This document shows positions 53,241-63,841 of a stretch of 64,000 nucleotides of DNA, one piece after another. Source of the stretch: SG8-41 sp963802355. Its GTDB lineage: Bacteria > Pseudomonadota > Gammaproteobacteria > Burkholderiales > SG8-41. The position numbers were made by a program, and so were the translations under genes. The number at the start of each line of letters is the position of its first letter. Position 1 is the stretch's first letter. The notes under the pieces are model-generated. The model made no database searches, had not been told where the DNA came from, and worked only from the letters and a program-made list of their open reading frames with translations. The stretch covers positions 186,001 to 250,000 of the forward strand of contig CAWDIV010000014.1 of assembly GCA_963802355.1 (NCBI GenBank), given 5' to 3'.

Positions 53241-53389
53241 GTCCTGCAGCTTCAGCACGAACGATGCGAAACCACGCAGGCCTGCTGAGAAACCGCCGAT
53301 AGAAATCCCGCTCGCCCGGAATTTTCATTGATGCGGGCAATCTGCTGCCAAAATAGACGCCTTTTCGCCCACCCGGTAACCTCATTTCA

Positions 53390-54157
53390 ATGACGGCACT
53401 GGCCCAGTGGCTCGCCGATGGCGCATTCCACGCGCCACTGTCCTTCGTCGCGCTCGCCACTATCCTCTGGTTCGCACTGATCTATACCGTGATCGCGGGC
53501 GGCGCCTGGTTGTTCGCGATAGACCGGCTGCCAGCCGCGGCGGACGCTGCCGGAGGACGCACGCAGCGCATGCGCCCGGGCCAGGTGCGCGAAGAATTGC
53601 TCTTGTCGGGTCTTTCCGTGTTGATCTTCGCCGTGCAGGCCGTCGGGCTGGTCTGGCTACTGCGAGAGGACTGGCTCACCATTACGTGGAACCGCCCGGT
53701 ATGGCATCTGGTGTGGGAGCTGCCGGTGCTCTACTTGTGGAACGAGGTGCATTTTTTTATCGTGCACCGGATGCTGCACTGGCAGCCCCTGTACCGTGGC
53801 GTGCACGTTTGGCATCACCGCTCCGTAGTCACCACGCCCTTCTCCGCTTACAGCTTTCACCCGCTGGAGTCGTTTCTCCTCGGTGCTGTCATGCCACTTG
53901 CCCTTCTCCTTCATCCATTCAGCCCATGGGCGCTGCTCGGCCTCACCGTGATGAGCCTCTTGCTCAATGTCAGCGGCCACCTCCCTCACGAACGCCTGCG
54001 CGGGGTCTTTGCTCTTGCGGCCCCGCACAGCCGTTACCACAACCGACATCACCGCGAGTTCCGCACGCATTACGGCTTCTCGTTCCCTCCACTCGACTGG
54101 TGGTTCGGAGGCAGAAGTGCGACGGCTCGTGCCTCCAAGCCTGGCGCCCCGTCCTGA
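53390..54157 (+). CDS. Fatty acid hydroxylase/sterol desaturase family membrane enzyme
   Basis: This 255-residue integral membrane diiron enzyme has the expected histidine clusters: FFIVHRMLHW (HxxxH), YRGVHVWHHRS (HxxHH) and HSRYHNRHHREFRTHYG (HxxHH plus further His). About five hydrophobic segments surround them. The family hydroxylates or desaturates fatty acids, sterols or carotenoids. The stop overlaps the start of the ketosynthase-diiron fusion (TGATG at 54155-54159), so it is the first gene of a coupled lipid-type operon. Which lipid is made is unknown. Confidence 0.88.
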   Translation: MTALAQWLADGAFHAPLSFVALATILWFALIYTVIAGGAWLFAIDRLPAAADAAGGRTQRMRPGQVREELLLSGLSVLIFAVQAVGLVWLLREDWLTITWNRPVWHLVWELPVLYLWNEVHFFIVHRMLHWQPLYRGVHVWHHRSVVTTPFSAYSFHPLESFLLGAVMPLALLLHPFSPWALLGLTVMSLLLNVSGHLPHERLRGVFALAAPHSRYHNRHHREFRTHYGFSFPPLDWWFGGRSATARASKPGAPS

Positions 54158-56040
54158 TGCGTCCCCATCACTACGACCATGTATACGTAACTGCGACCGG
54201 AGCGTTCTATCCGGGCGAGCCGGTAGGCAACGATCGCATCGACGAGTTCGTCGCTCCGCTGAATAGCACCTCGCCGCGGCTCAAGCGGCGCATACTCGCC
54301 GAGAACGGTATCGAGCAACGCTATTACTCCACAGGGGCCGATGGGCATACGCGCTTCGGCGCCGCGCACATGGCGGCCGAAGCGATACGTGCCTGTCTCG
54401 GCACCGCGCGCATCACCCTTAGCGACGTCGATCTTCTGTGCACCGGGACTTCCGGCGGTGACGCGACTCTGCCGGGCTTCGCCAACATGGTGCAGGGGGA
54501 GCTGGGCGCGCCGCCGCTCACTACGAGCAGTCACGCGGGCGTCTGCGCCGCGGGCCTGGCGGCGCTGCAACATGCGGCGATGGCGCTCGACGCCGGGCGC
54601 TCGACACGCGCGCTGGTGGCGACGAGCGAGGTACCGTCGCGCCTGTTCAAGCGTTCGCGCTTCGCGAGCCGCGGCTACGACATCGACTTCGACGCGCACT
54701 TCCTGCGCTGGATGCTCTCCGACGCCGCCGGAGCCTGGCTGCTGGAAAGCGCGCCGCGCGGCGAACAGTCGCTCCGGCTCGTCGGCGTGCACCTGCGGTC
54801 GTTCAGCGGCGACTATCCCGTCTGCATGCAGGTCGGACTCGCGGCCGGCTCGCAGCGGTCCTATCTCGACTACGAGTCGTTTGCGGCGGCGGAGACGGAC
54901 GGCGCATACGCGCTGCGACAGAACATCCGCCTGCTGCCCAACCTCTTCGACGTGAGCATCCACGAGTACGTGCGGCTCGTGCGCACCGGCTGGATAGACC
55001 CCGCGCGCATCGATCATTTCCTGTGCCATTACTCCTCGGAGCGTTTCGCGTCCGTGGTACGCGATCTCCTCGACAAGGCTGGGCTCGCCATTGCGGATCG
55101 GCGGTGGTACAGCAATCTCAAGACGCGCGGCAATACCGGCGCGGCATCCATTTTCGTCATGCTCGACGACTTCCTGCGCCAGCGGACCGTACGGCCCGGC
55201 GAGCGCATCCTCTGCTTCGTGCCCGAGTCCGGCCGGTTCACGGTGGGATATCTGCTGTTCGAAGCAATGGGCCCGGTTGCGTCCGCCGCGGCTGAGACCT
55301 CGGTGCCAGCCGTAACGATCGAGCCCCCGCCGCCGCCGCACGACCCCGCCGTCGCCGGCGATCCGCTGATGCGCAACCTGCTGCGCGAGCTTGCCGAGGT
55401 CTGGCACGACTACCGCTCGCGCGCGTGGCGTGTGCCCATCGTGGCGCGCATCACGCGCGGCACGATCACTCATGTGGACATGCTGCGCTGGATGGAAGAC
55501 TGGATCCCGCAGGTGCAGCAAGGCAGTATCTGGATGCGCATGGCCGTAACCCAGCTCGACGAGCGCTACCGTCGGCTGGCCGACCTAGTAACCGCGCACG
55601 CGGCCGACGAGCAGTACGATTTCAAGATCCTGTTCGAGGACTATCGTCGCGCCGGGGGACGCGTGCCTCGCATCGAAGATCTGCGCCGCAATCCGGGCGG
55701 CGAGGCCCTGAATGCGTACCTGCACGCGCGCGCCGCACAAGCGAACCCGGTCGGGCTCCTGGGCGCCATCTATATCATCGAGGGCACGGGCCAGCGCATC
55801 ATACCGGCGGTGCTGCCCGCCATCCGCCGCCAGCTCGCGCTGCCGCTCGAAGCCGTGCGATTCCTGCACTACCACGGCGAGAACGACGTCAACCACCTTG
55901 CGCGCTGGCTCACGTGCGCGGGCATGGCGCTGGAGACAGGCGGCGCCGCGGCAGCTGCGGACATCGTCGCGACCGCGCGCGAAATCGCGCAGCTCTACCT
56001 GATGCAGCTCAGCGCGATCAGGACCGGAGAGACTGCATGA
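54157..56040 (+). CDS. Ketosynthase III-like domain fused to haem-oxygenase-like diiron oxidase domain
   Basis: This 627-residue protein has residues 1-375 like a FabH/KAS III thiolase-fold enzyme: SHAGVCAAGLAAL (Cys130), FLCHYSSERF (His291, where FabH has HQAN) and KTRGNTGAAS (Asn326). After a proline-rich linker (EPPPPPHDP), residues 400-620 resemble haem-oxygenase-like diiron oxidases (UndA/SznF/TenA fold). Candidate metal residues are His481 and Glu485 in HAADEQYDF, Glu542 in YIIEGTGQ, and His573/Asp577/His580 in HYHGENDVNHL. This pairing of carbon-carbon condensation with an O2-using domain is unusual. ATG 54157 overlaps the hydroxylase stop. A long open frame upstream in the same phase is a shadow. 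Confidence 0.82.
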   Translation: MRPHHYDHVYVTATGAFYPGEPVGNDRIDEFVAPLNSTSPRLKRRILAENGIEQRYYSTGADGHTRFGAAHMAAEAIRACLGTARITLSDVDLLCTGTSGGDATLPGFANMVQGELGAPPLTTSSHAGVCAAGLAALQHAAMALDAGRSTRALVATSEVPSRLFKRSRFASRGYDIDFDAHFLRWMLSDAAGAWLLESAPRGEQSLRLVGVHLRSFSGDYPVCMQVGLAAGSQRSYLDYESFAAAETDGAYALRQNIRLLPNLFDVSIHEYVRLVRTGWIDPARIDHFLCHYSSERFASVVRDLLDKAGLAIADRRWYSNLKTRGNTGAASIFVMLDDFLRQRTVRPGERILCFVPESGRFTVGYLLFEAMGPVASAAAETSVPAVTIEPPPPPHDPAVAGDPLMRNLLRELAEVWHDYRSRAWRVPIVARITRGTITHVDMLRWMEDWIPQVQQGSIWMRMAVTQLDERYRRLADLVTAHAADEQYDFKILFEDYRRAGGRVPRIEDLRRNPGGEALNAYLHARAAQANPVGLLGAIYIIEGTGQRIIPAVLPAIRRQLALPLEAVRFLHYHGENDVNHLARWLTCAGMALETGGAAAAADIVATAREIAQLYLMQLSAIRTGETA

Positions 56041-56050
56041 GGCGGACGCG

Positions 56051-56933
56051 ATGACGCACAAGTTCGACCTCGAAACGCTGGAGCATGATCCGCGCGATCC
56101 CAACCCCTGGCTCGCGCTCTACCTGGACCAGAGCACTCCCATCGATCCGCGCGTGAAGAAGGCATGGCTCACCGATTCGAGCTCGTGGTGTCGTCAGTTC
56201 GTGCTCCCCCTCGTGCGACCGCTTGCGCGCGGCACCATAATCCTCGTGCAGCTCGTCAAGACCGTGGTGCCCAATGGCTTCACTTCCTCTTGGGCGCTGC
56301 ACCGCCTGCTAGCGTGGGCGCTCGGCACGTTCGTGCGCCCGGAAGCGAACTGGCTCATACTGCGGCACTTCCACATCGGCAGCGAGATTCTGGACTTCAC
56401 TGCCCGCAATGCCCCCGGCACGTCCGTCCCCTTGCGGCCGCTGCGTCCGCGCCGGCTCGAGGACCTGCGCGACGATCTGTTTCTCAAACACGACCTCAAT
56501 CTGTTCAACTTCGTCATCAATCTCAACCGGGAGCTGCGCGAGCGTGGGTGCGCGGTGACGCGTCAGCTCCAGCCCGACTTCGGCGGCATCAGTGAAGGTG
56601 ATTTCGGCATCGAGGCGATGCCGGACCGGTGGCTCAACTTCGTCGATCTCCAGACCGCGATAGAGCTGTTCACGCCGGTTTACCAGATCTTCCTGACCGA
56701 CAACGACTTCTGGCGCGCAACCAACTCGCTACAATTGGACGAGACGATCGCCATCTACGTCGCCGGGATACTCGGCCAACCGCACAACCTCGTGCTGCTC
56801 AACAACAAGCACCCGATGGTGCCCGATTCGACGTTGCGCGCCGGCTACCGCCTGGTCCTGCACGGCCTCGCTTCGGAGATGCTGTACGAGCTGCTCGTTC
56901 GCGAGAAGCGCGCGCACGCCAGCCCTGCCGTCG

Positions 56934-56950
<17 letters not shown>
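56051..56950 (+). CDS. Unrecognised protein in the ketosynthase-diiron operon
   Basis: I cannot assign this 299-residue protein to a family. It is rich in basic and hydrophobic residues, with hydrophobic stretches around QFVLPLVRPLARGTIILVQL and SWALHRLLAWALGTFV that could be membrane-associated. Asn/Asp/His-rich segments are also seen (ANWLILRHFHIGSEILDFTA, DDLFLKHDLNLFNFVINLNR). It begins 10 bases after the fusion gene, so it belongs to the same transcript. Its end overlaps the converging ettA gene by 17 bases. A role in the same lipid-type pathway is an inference from position only. Confidence 0.7.
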
Positions 56951-58595
<1,645 letters not shown>

Positions 58596-58719
58596 GATGA
58601 CCGCGCAGTTGAAAAGTGCGCAATCATACTTGAAAGTCGTGCTGAAGTGATGAGGATCGCAGGCTCTTTACCGCCGCGCGCTTCGTCGAAACAGCGGAAA
58701 ACAGTCAGGCAGCCTCCTT

Positions 58720-58760
58720 GCCTTCCGCCTTCCGCCTTCCGCCTTCCGCCTTCCGCCTTC
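58720..58760. repeat. GCCTTCC heptamer repeat (about six units)
   Basis: GCCTTCC is repeated in perfect tandem and ends at the cytochrome c stop codon (minus strand). It is the clearest heptamer array of the window. Confidence 0.85.
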
Positions 58761-59089
58761 TATTTCCTCTCCCCTGCGACGACGTACACCCACAGCGCTT
58801 CGATCTCGTCGGGCTTCAACACGTCGCCCCAAGGCGGCATGGCTCTCATGCCGTTGGTCACCGAATCGACAAAGCGCGCGGAATTGTCGCGCGGAAAGGT
58901 TTTCAGATCGATGGCCCACGGCGGGCCGACCATGCGCACCCCGTGACACGATTCGCAATGGGACGCATAAAGGGCCGCGCCCTTCTGGACCTGCTCCGGT
59001 GGGAACGACTTCACGGCAGCGTCCTGGGCGAGAGCGTTTGCCCAAACGAGCCCGGCGCACAAGAAGAACAGCGGAGCCGCGCGCCTCAC
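58760..59089 (-). CDS. Class I cytochrome c
   Basis: This 109-residue periplasmic protein has a signal peptide (RRAAPLFFLCAGLVWANALA), the haem c motif CESCHG and the axial Met in GMRAMPPWG. It is downstream of two PQQ dehydrogenases on the same strand, 32 bases after the nearer one, so it is the probable electron acceptor for them. The size fits a single-haem cytochrome of the cytochrome c551/c550 sort. ATG 59089. Confidence 0.92.
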   Translation of the reverse strand: MRRAAPLFFLCAGLVWANALAQDAAVKSFPPEQVQKGAALYASHCESCHGVRMVGPPWAIDLKTFPRDNSARFVDSVTNGMRAMPPWGDVLKPDEIEALWVYVVAGERK

Positions 59090-59118
59090 CAGTCACCAGT
59101 CACGAGTCACGAGTCACT
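59090..59118. repeat. AGTCACG/AGTCACC heptamer repeat
   Basis: Four AGTCAC-type units lie between the PQQ dehydrogenase stop (59122) and the cytochrome start (59089). Confidence 0.7.
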
Positions 59119-59121
59119 GGT

Positions 59122-60795
59122 TCAAGGCATCAGAGCAAACGTCCACACCGAACTTCCGGTCGGCACCTTGTCGCCGATGTATCGCTTGATCACGCTGCCG
59201 CCCGTCCCCGACGCCACCGTGACGTACTGCCGCCCCTTGTAGGTGTAGGTGATGGCCGGCGCATTGATGCTGGAGCCGGTCTTGAACTGCCACAGGGCTT
59301 CCCCAGTGTCTTCGTCGAGCGCCATGAACTCGCCCGTCGGCCGTCCGGTGAAGAGCAGCCCGCCGGCGGTACCCAGCACGCTAGCTCCGTTCGGGATCCC
59401 GGTGATGGGAACTTTCCATTTGAACTCGCCGGTCAGCGGGTTCATGGCTGCGTGGTGGCCGACCACGTCCTCCGGCTTCACCGGCTGGTTTCGGCCCGCG
59501 ACCGCCGTATTGGGCTCGCCCAGCTGCTTGAAGGTGTACGGGACGTATTTCTGGATGCGGGGAAGATCCCATGAGTTGAAGTACACGAGCCCGGTCCGCG
59601 GATTGAACGAAAAGAGCGAGGCGTTGGTCCCGCGCTGCGGGTATAGCGTGACTTCCTCGCCGGCTTTCAGCCGCGCGTAGACGTCGGTCAGCACCGGCCG
59701 CCCGGTCTTCAAGTCCACGTGCGTCGCCCACGTGACGCGCGTCAACGGGTGCGCGGCGATGAGCTTGCCGTTGGTGCGGTCGATGACGTAGAAGAAGCCG
59801 TTCTTGTTCGCGTTCATGATGACCTTGCGCATCTCGCCGTTGACGCGCAGGTCCGCGATCACGTTCTCGTTGCTGCCGTCCACGTCGTAGACGTCGTTCG
59901 GCGTGAACTGGTAGTACCACACGATGGCGCCGGTCTTCGGCCGGATCGCGAGCACGCTGTTGGTGTAGAGCGCGTCCCCTTCGCCCCGGTACTTCGCATC
60001 GTACGGCCCGGCATTGCCCACGCCCCAGTAGACGAGGTCGAGCTGCGGGTCGTACGACCCCATCTGCCAGGTCGAGCCGCCGCCGATCTTCCACGCATCG
60101 GGTATGGAATCGGCGGTCTTCGGCCACGTGTCGTGGCCGGGCTCGCCCGGCGCGGGAATCGTATGCGTGCGCCACAGCTCCTTGCCGGTCTCCGGATCCC
60201 AGCCGACCAGGAACCCGCGCGTCGCGTGCTCGCCGCCGGTTGTGCCGGTAATCAGCACGCCGTTAGCGAGGAGCGGCGAGCCCACGCCTTTGTAGCCCTC
60301 CTTGTGCTCGGCGAACTTCGATTTCCAGATCTGCTTGCCGGTCTTTATGTCGAGCGCGACCACGTGCGCATCGAGCGTCGTGCGGTAGAGCTTGCCGTTG
60401 TAGAGCACCGGAGCGCCGCGCATGATCGCGCCCGCGTTCGAGATGCGCAATACGGCGCGATCATACTCGACCGGCGTGCGCCAGATCTGCTGGCCGGTGG
60501 CGACGTCGAGCGCGAACGTGAAGTGGCCGTTCACGATGTACATGACGCCCTGGTAGATGGACGGTTGAGCCAGCTCGCCCGTATCGCTCATGGTGTTCGT
60601 GGTCCAGATCGGCACGAGGCGCTTGACGTTCCCCTTGTTGATCTGCCGCAGCGGGGTGTACATCGGAATGCCGTAGCCCATCCCGAAGGTGAGCACGTTT
60701 TCCGTGTTCTTGCCGTCGCTCAGCAATTCCTCGGCCGTCTGGCCCGACGCGAGCCCGCACCACGCATACAACAATGCCGCCAGTATCTTTTTCAT
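59122..60795 (-). CDS. PQQ-dependent alcohol dehydrogenase-type quinoprotein (copy 1)
   Basis: This 557-residue secreted quinoprotein has signal peptide MKKILAALLYAWCGLASGQT and the eight-bladed propeller with W-motifs: MYTPLRQINKGNVKRLVPIW, ALDVATGQQIWRTPVEYD, ALDIKTGKQIWKSKF, GWDPETGKELWRTHTIPAPG, GGGSTWQMGSYDPQLDLVYW and ALDEDTGEALWQFKTGSSI. The C-terminus stops after the propeller with no attached cytochrome domain; a separate cytochrome c gene follows. ATG 60795 was chosen because it starts the signal peptide. The substrate is likely an alcohol; the Ca/Ln-binding residues cannot be assigned with certainty. Confidence 0.9.
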   Translation of the reverse strand: MKKILAALLYAWCGLASGQTAEELLSDGKNTENVLTFGMGYGIPMYTPLRQINKGNVKRLVPIWTTNTMSDTGELAQPSIYQGVMYIVNGHFTFALDVATGQQIWRTPVEYDRAVLRISNAGAIMRGAPVLYNGKLYRTTLDAHVVALDIKTGKQIWKSKFAEHKEGYKGVGSPLLANGVLITGTTGGEHATRGFLVGWDPETGKELWRTHTIPAPGEPGHDTWPKTADSIPDAWKIGGGSTWQMGSYDPQLDLVYWGVGNAGPYDAKYRGEGDALYTNSVLAIRPKTGAIVWYYQFTPNDVYDVDGSNENVIADLRVNGEMRKVIMNANKNGFFYVIDRTNGKLIAAHPLTRVTWATHVDLKTGRPVLTDVYARLKAGEEVTLYPQRGTNASLFSFNPRTGLVYFNSWDLPRIQKYVPYTFKQLGEPNTAVAGRNQPVKPEDVVGHHAAMNPLTGEFKWKVPITGIPNGASVLGTAGGLLFTGRPTGEFMALDEDTGEALWQFKTGSSINAPAITYTYKGRQYVTVASGTGGSVIKRYIGDKVPTGSSVWTFALMP

Positions 60796-60848
60796 GTGAT
60801 CCTCCTTTGACCTCTGCAAGATGCTACGCCCTATCGAACCGTCACGCG

Positions 60849-62504
60849 TCATTCGGACATCAACGCGAATGTCCACACCGAACCTCCGGCGGGCACGATG
60901 TTTCCCACCGCGCGGGTGGGGTTGCTGCCACCGCGTCCGGACAGGATCGTCACGTACTGAACGCCTTTGTGGGTGTAAGTGATCGGCGGCGCGTTGACGC
61001 TGGAGCCGGTCTGGAACTGCCACAACTGTTTTCCGGTGTCCTGATCGAGCGCGATGAACTCGCCGGTCAGCTTGCCGGTGAACACAAGGCCGCCGTCGGT
61101 CGCGAGCAGGCCGGCGGAGCTGGCGAAGTCCTGCAACGGCACCTTCCATGCCGTTTTCCCTGTGAGCGGATTCATCGCGATGTGGTATCCCGCCGGCTTC
61201 GGAAATTTGGAGCTGGTCTCAATGCCGGTGTACCCCGCGCCTATTTTCAGCTCCACGTCCACGAATTTCATGACCCGGATCAGTTCCCACGAATTCAGGA
61301 ACAGCAGCCCGCTCTTCGGATTGTAAGCCGACAAGGTCGCGTTGGTGGCGAGCCGCGGCGCCAGGTCGATGGTCTCCCCCTTGATCGCGCGATCCAGGAG
61401 ATCGGTCAGCACCGGCCGCCCGGTCTTGAGATCAATGTGCTTGGCCCAGTTCTGGTTCACGAAGGGATGCGCGGCGATCAGCTGGCCGTTAGTGCGGTCG
61501 ATCACGTACACGAAACCGTTCTTGTTGACGTTGAGCAGGACCTTGCGCGGCCTGCCCTCGACTTGAATATCGGCAATGATGTTCTCGGCGGTGCCGTCGA
61601 AATCGAAGCTGTCGTTCGGCAGGAATTGGTAGTACCAGACCATTTCACCGGTCTTCGGCCGGATCGCGAGCACGCTCGCGGCGTACAGACTGTCCATGCC
61701 ACCACGATATTTCGGGTTGTAGGGTTCCGCGTTGCCGGTCCCGATGTAGAACAGATCGAGCTGCGGATCGTACGAGCCCGGCTGCCAGGTTGCCCCGCCG
61801 CCGTACTTCCAGGCATCCGGCAGTTTCTCGTTCGGCCAGGTCTCGGAACCTTTTTCGCCCGGGGCGGGTATGGTCCAGGTGCGCCACAGACGCTTGCCGG
61901 TTTCGGGGTCGTAACCGTCGACAAAGCCGCGCGCCGTGCGATCCCCGCCTGCCATACCGGAGATCAGCACGCCGTTCGCGATGGTGGGCTGGACGATCCC
62001 GCCGTAACTCTCTTTCCACTCGCCGAACTTGGTTTTCCAGAGCTCCTTCCCGGTTTTCATGTCGAGCGCGGCGACGTGCCCGTCGATATTCTGGCGGAAC
62101 AGCTTGCCGTTGTAGATGGTGGCGGCGCCGCGAAGGTAGGCGCCCCCCGTCGTGACGCGCAGCGCTGCGCGGTCGTAGGTCACCGGGGTGCGCCAGATCT
62201 GCCGTCCCGTCGCCACGTCGATGGCAAACGTCCAGTTGCCATTCACCACATACATGACGCCGTTGTAGATCGTCGGCTGGGACAATTCCCCCATATCGTT
62301 CATCAGGCTGAAGTTCCAGACCGGAACCAGGCGCTTGACGTTGGACTTGTTGATCTGCCGGAGCGGGCTCCACATCTTCAGGTCGTAGCCCATGCCGAAG
62401 GTCGTCACATTTTCCGTGTTCTTCCCGTCGGTGAGTTCCTCTGCGGTCTGCGACCATGCCAGGCCGCACCAGGAACACAGCAATGCAAACAGAATTTTCT
62501 TCAT
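60849..62504 (-). CDS. PQQ-dependent alcohol dehydrogenase-type quinoprotein (copy 2)
   Basis: This 551-residue paralogue of the next gene begins with signal peptide MKKILFALLCSWCGLAWSQT and shows the same W-motifs: MWSPLRQINKSNVKRLVPVW, AIDVATGRQIWRTPVTYD, ALDMKTGKELWKTKF, GYDPETGKRLWRTWTIPAPG, GGATWQPGSYDPQLDLFYIG and ALDQDTGKQLWQFQTGSSV. It lies 53 bases upstream of copy 1 and both end in WTFALM, so they arose by tandem duplication. Different loops (for example DFDGTAENII against DVDGSNENVI) suggest different substrates. Export to the periplasm, with electrons passed to the cytochrome c, is the family model. Confidence 0.9.
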   Translation of the reverse strand: MKKILFALLCSWCGLAWSQTAEELTDGKNTENVTTFGMGYDLKMWSPLRQINKSNVKRLVPVWNFSLMNDMGELSQPTIYNGVMYVVNGNWTFAIDVATGRQIWRTPVTYDRAALRVTTGGAYLRGAATIYNGKLFRQNIDGHVAALDMKTGKELWKTKFGEWKESYGGIVQPTIANGVLISGMAGGDRTARGFVDGYDPETGKRLWRTWTIPAPGEKGSETWPNEKLPDAWKYGGGATWQPGSYDPQLDLFYIGTGNAEPYNPKYRGGMDSLYAASVLAIRPKTGEMVWYYQFLPNDSFDFDGTAENIIADIQVEGRPRKVLLNVNKNGFVYVIDRTNGQLIAAHPFVNQNWAKHIDLKTGRPVLTDLLDRAIKGETIDLAPRLATNATLSAYNPKSGLLFLNSWELIRVMKFVDVELKIGAGYTGIETSSKFPKPAGYHIAMNPLTGKTAWKVPLQDFASSAGLLATDGGLVFTGKLTGEFIALDQDTGKQLWQFQTGSSVNAPPITYTHKGVQYVTILSGRGGSNPTRAVGNIVPAGGSVWTFALMSE

Positions 62505-62514
62505 GACCTCTCCG

Positions 62515-62625
62515 GTCGAGTGTCGGGTGTCGCGTGTCGAATGCCGGTTGTCGAGTGACAAACTGAGGGGGGCGCGAGATGGCCGGCCTGTCTCTCGACC
62601 CTCGACACTCATTCCTCGACACTCC
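62515..62625. repeat. GTGTCGA-type heptamers in inverted pairs
   Basis: GTCGAGTGTCGGGTGTCG at 62515-62532 and CCCTCGACACTCATTCCTCG at 62598-62617 are inverted relatives. The second set ends close to the FAH-family stop codon; the first lies just before the PQQ dehydrogenase start. Confidence 0.6.
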
Positions 62626-62631
62626 GCTGGA

Positions 62632-63591
62632 TCAGCGATTCTGCGTCGAAACCTGCGTCGTATCCGCGCTGGCGTACTTACCGGTCAACTGCGGCGTCAT
62701 GCCTTTCAAGCCCTTCTGCTCGCGCTCGAGCCGCGTTTCACGCGCCCACGTACGCTTGAGCTCGTCGCGCACCTTGACCGTCAATCGTCCCAGGCCGTCG
62801 ATCTCCAGCTCGATCGTGTCACCGTCCTGGAACGCGGAAAGCCCGCGATGGTTGGTGCCGGTCGCGAGTATGTCCCCAGGCTCGAGATCGTGGATCGACG
62901 TGATCCACTCGATGCAGCGCGGAATCTTGTTCGCCATGTCGTCGGTGTTGTAGTTCTGCTTCAACTGGCCGTTCACCCACAGCTTCACCTGCAGCTTGTG
63001 CGGATCCCGGATCTCGTCCGCCGTCACCAGATAGGGCCCGATGGGCGCGAACGAAGCGCGCGACTTCATCTGGTAGAACGTGTTGCCCGGCGGCAGCACG
63101 CCACGCGCGGAACCGTCGATGAAGTTGACGTAGCCGAAGACGTACTCCATCGCCTTCGCCGCGGGCACATTGCTCGCGCGCTTGCCGATGACCACCGCCA
63201 GTTCCGCCTCGCCCTCGAATATCGTCGCGGCTATGTCCGGCAGGACCATGGTTTCGCCGTGGCCGACGATGCAGCCCGGCGATTTGTGGAAGGCATTGAT
63301 CGGCGCCGCCTCCTTGCGCGTGCCGTCTTCCATGTAGTTCACCGCCATGCAATCGACATTGACCGGCTTGGGCAGCGGCGGCCGTATTTTCACCTGCGCT
63401 ACCGGCACGCCTCTGCCTTCGCTCGCCGCCCGCTCCAGCAGCCCGCGATAGTCGGCCCAACGCGCGATCAGGCCATTCATCAGGTCGCCCGGCCCGGTAT
63501 GGGGAATTTTTTGCACGAGCGAAGTTACATCGACCACGGCGTCGCCTTTGAGCACGCCTAGACGGAAATCGTTGAAGTAGACCAGTTTCAT
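62632..63591 (-). CDS. Fumarylacetoacetate hydrolase family protein
   Basis: This 319-residue FAH-fold enzyme hydrolyses, hydrates or decarboxylates C-C bonds in beta-diketo-type acids. Metal-binding acids are seen in IFEGEAELAVVIGKRASNVP, and YVNFIDGSARG, PIGPYLVTADEIRDPHKLQV, IPRCIEWITSIHDLEPGDIL and ATGTNHRGLSAFQDGDTIEL are typical. ATG 63591; longer frames upstream have no support. It heads the minus-strand run FAH, PQQ dehydrogenase 2, PQQ dehydrogenase 1, cytochrome c, which suggests a shared catabolic role for alcohol oxidation and downstream ring or chain cleavage products. Confidence 0.92.
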   Translation of the reverse strand: MKLVYFNDFRLGVLKGDAVVDVTSLVQKIPHTGPGDLMNGLIARWADYRGLLERAASEGRGVPVAQVKIRPPLPKPVNVDCMAVNYMEDGTRKEAAPINAFHKSPGCIVGHGETMVLPDIAATIFEGEAELAVVIGKRASNVPAAKAMEYVFGYVNFIDGSARGVLPPGNTFYQMKSRASFAPIGPYLVTADEIRDPHKLQVKLWVNGQLKQNYNTDDMANKIPRCIEWITSIHDLEPGDILATGTNHRGLSAFQDGDTIELEIDGLGRLTVKVRDELKRTWARETRLEREQKGLKGMTPQLTGKYASADTTQVSTQNR

Positions 63592-63841
63592 AGCAGCCCC
63601 CTTGGTAACGTGATAAAGCGCTTGATAACTACATGTTTCTAAAATACTACCGGACCGGCCTCCTCGGGGAGTTCGCGCGGTCTCGCGGGCGCCGTCGCGG
63701 TTTTGATGGCATCTTAGTCCATGGCACGGCACGCGGCAAACCATCCCGTCTCCATACGCGCGAGGGTATTATTAGGACTGTAGCGCGGATCCGCTCCCCG
63801 CGAAGGGGCTGGGAGTGACGGTGCAAACGAAGGAGAGGACC

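Noticed and set aside
53407..54156. An N-terminal extension of the ketosynthase fusion
   Set aside because: The frame is open but overlaps the well-supported hydroxylase gene in another frame, and its translation is Arg/Pro-rich with no family features.
60796..61149. An N-terminal extension of PQQ dehydrogenase copy 1
   Set aside because: It lies antiphase in the 3' end of copy 2 and has no signal peptide; ATG 60795 begins a clear leader.
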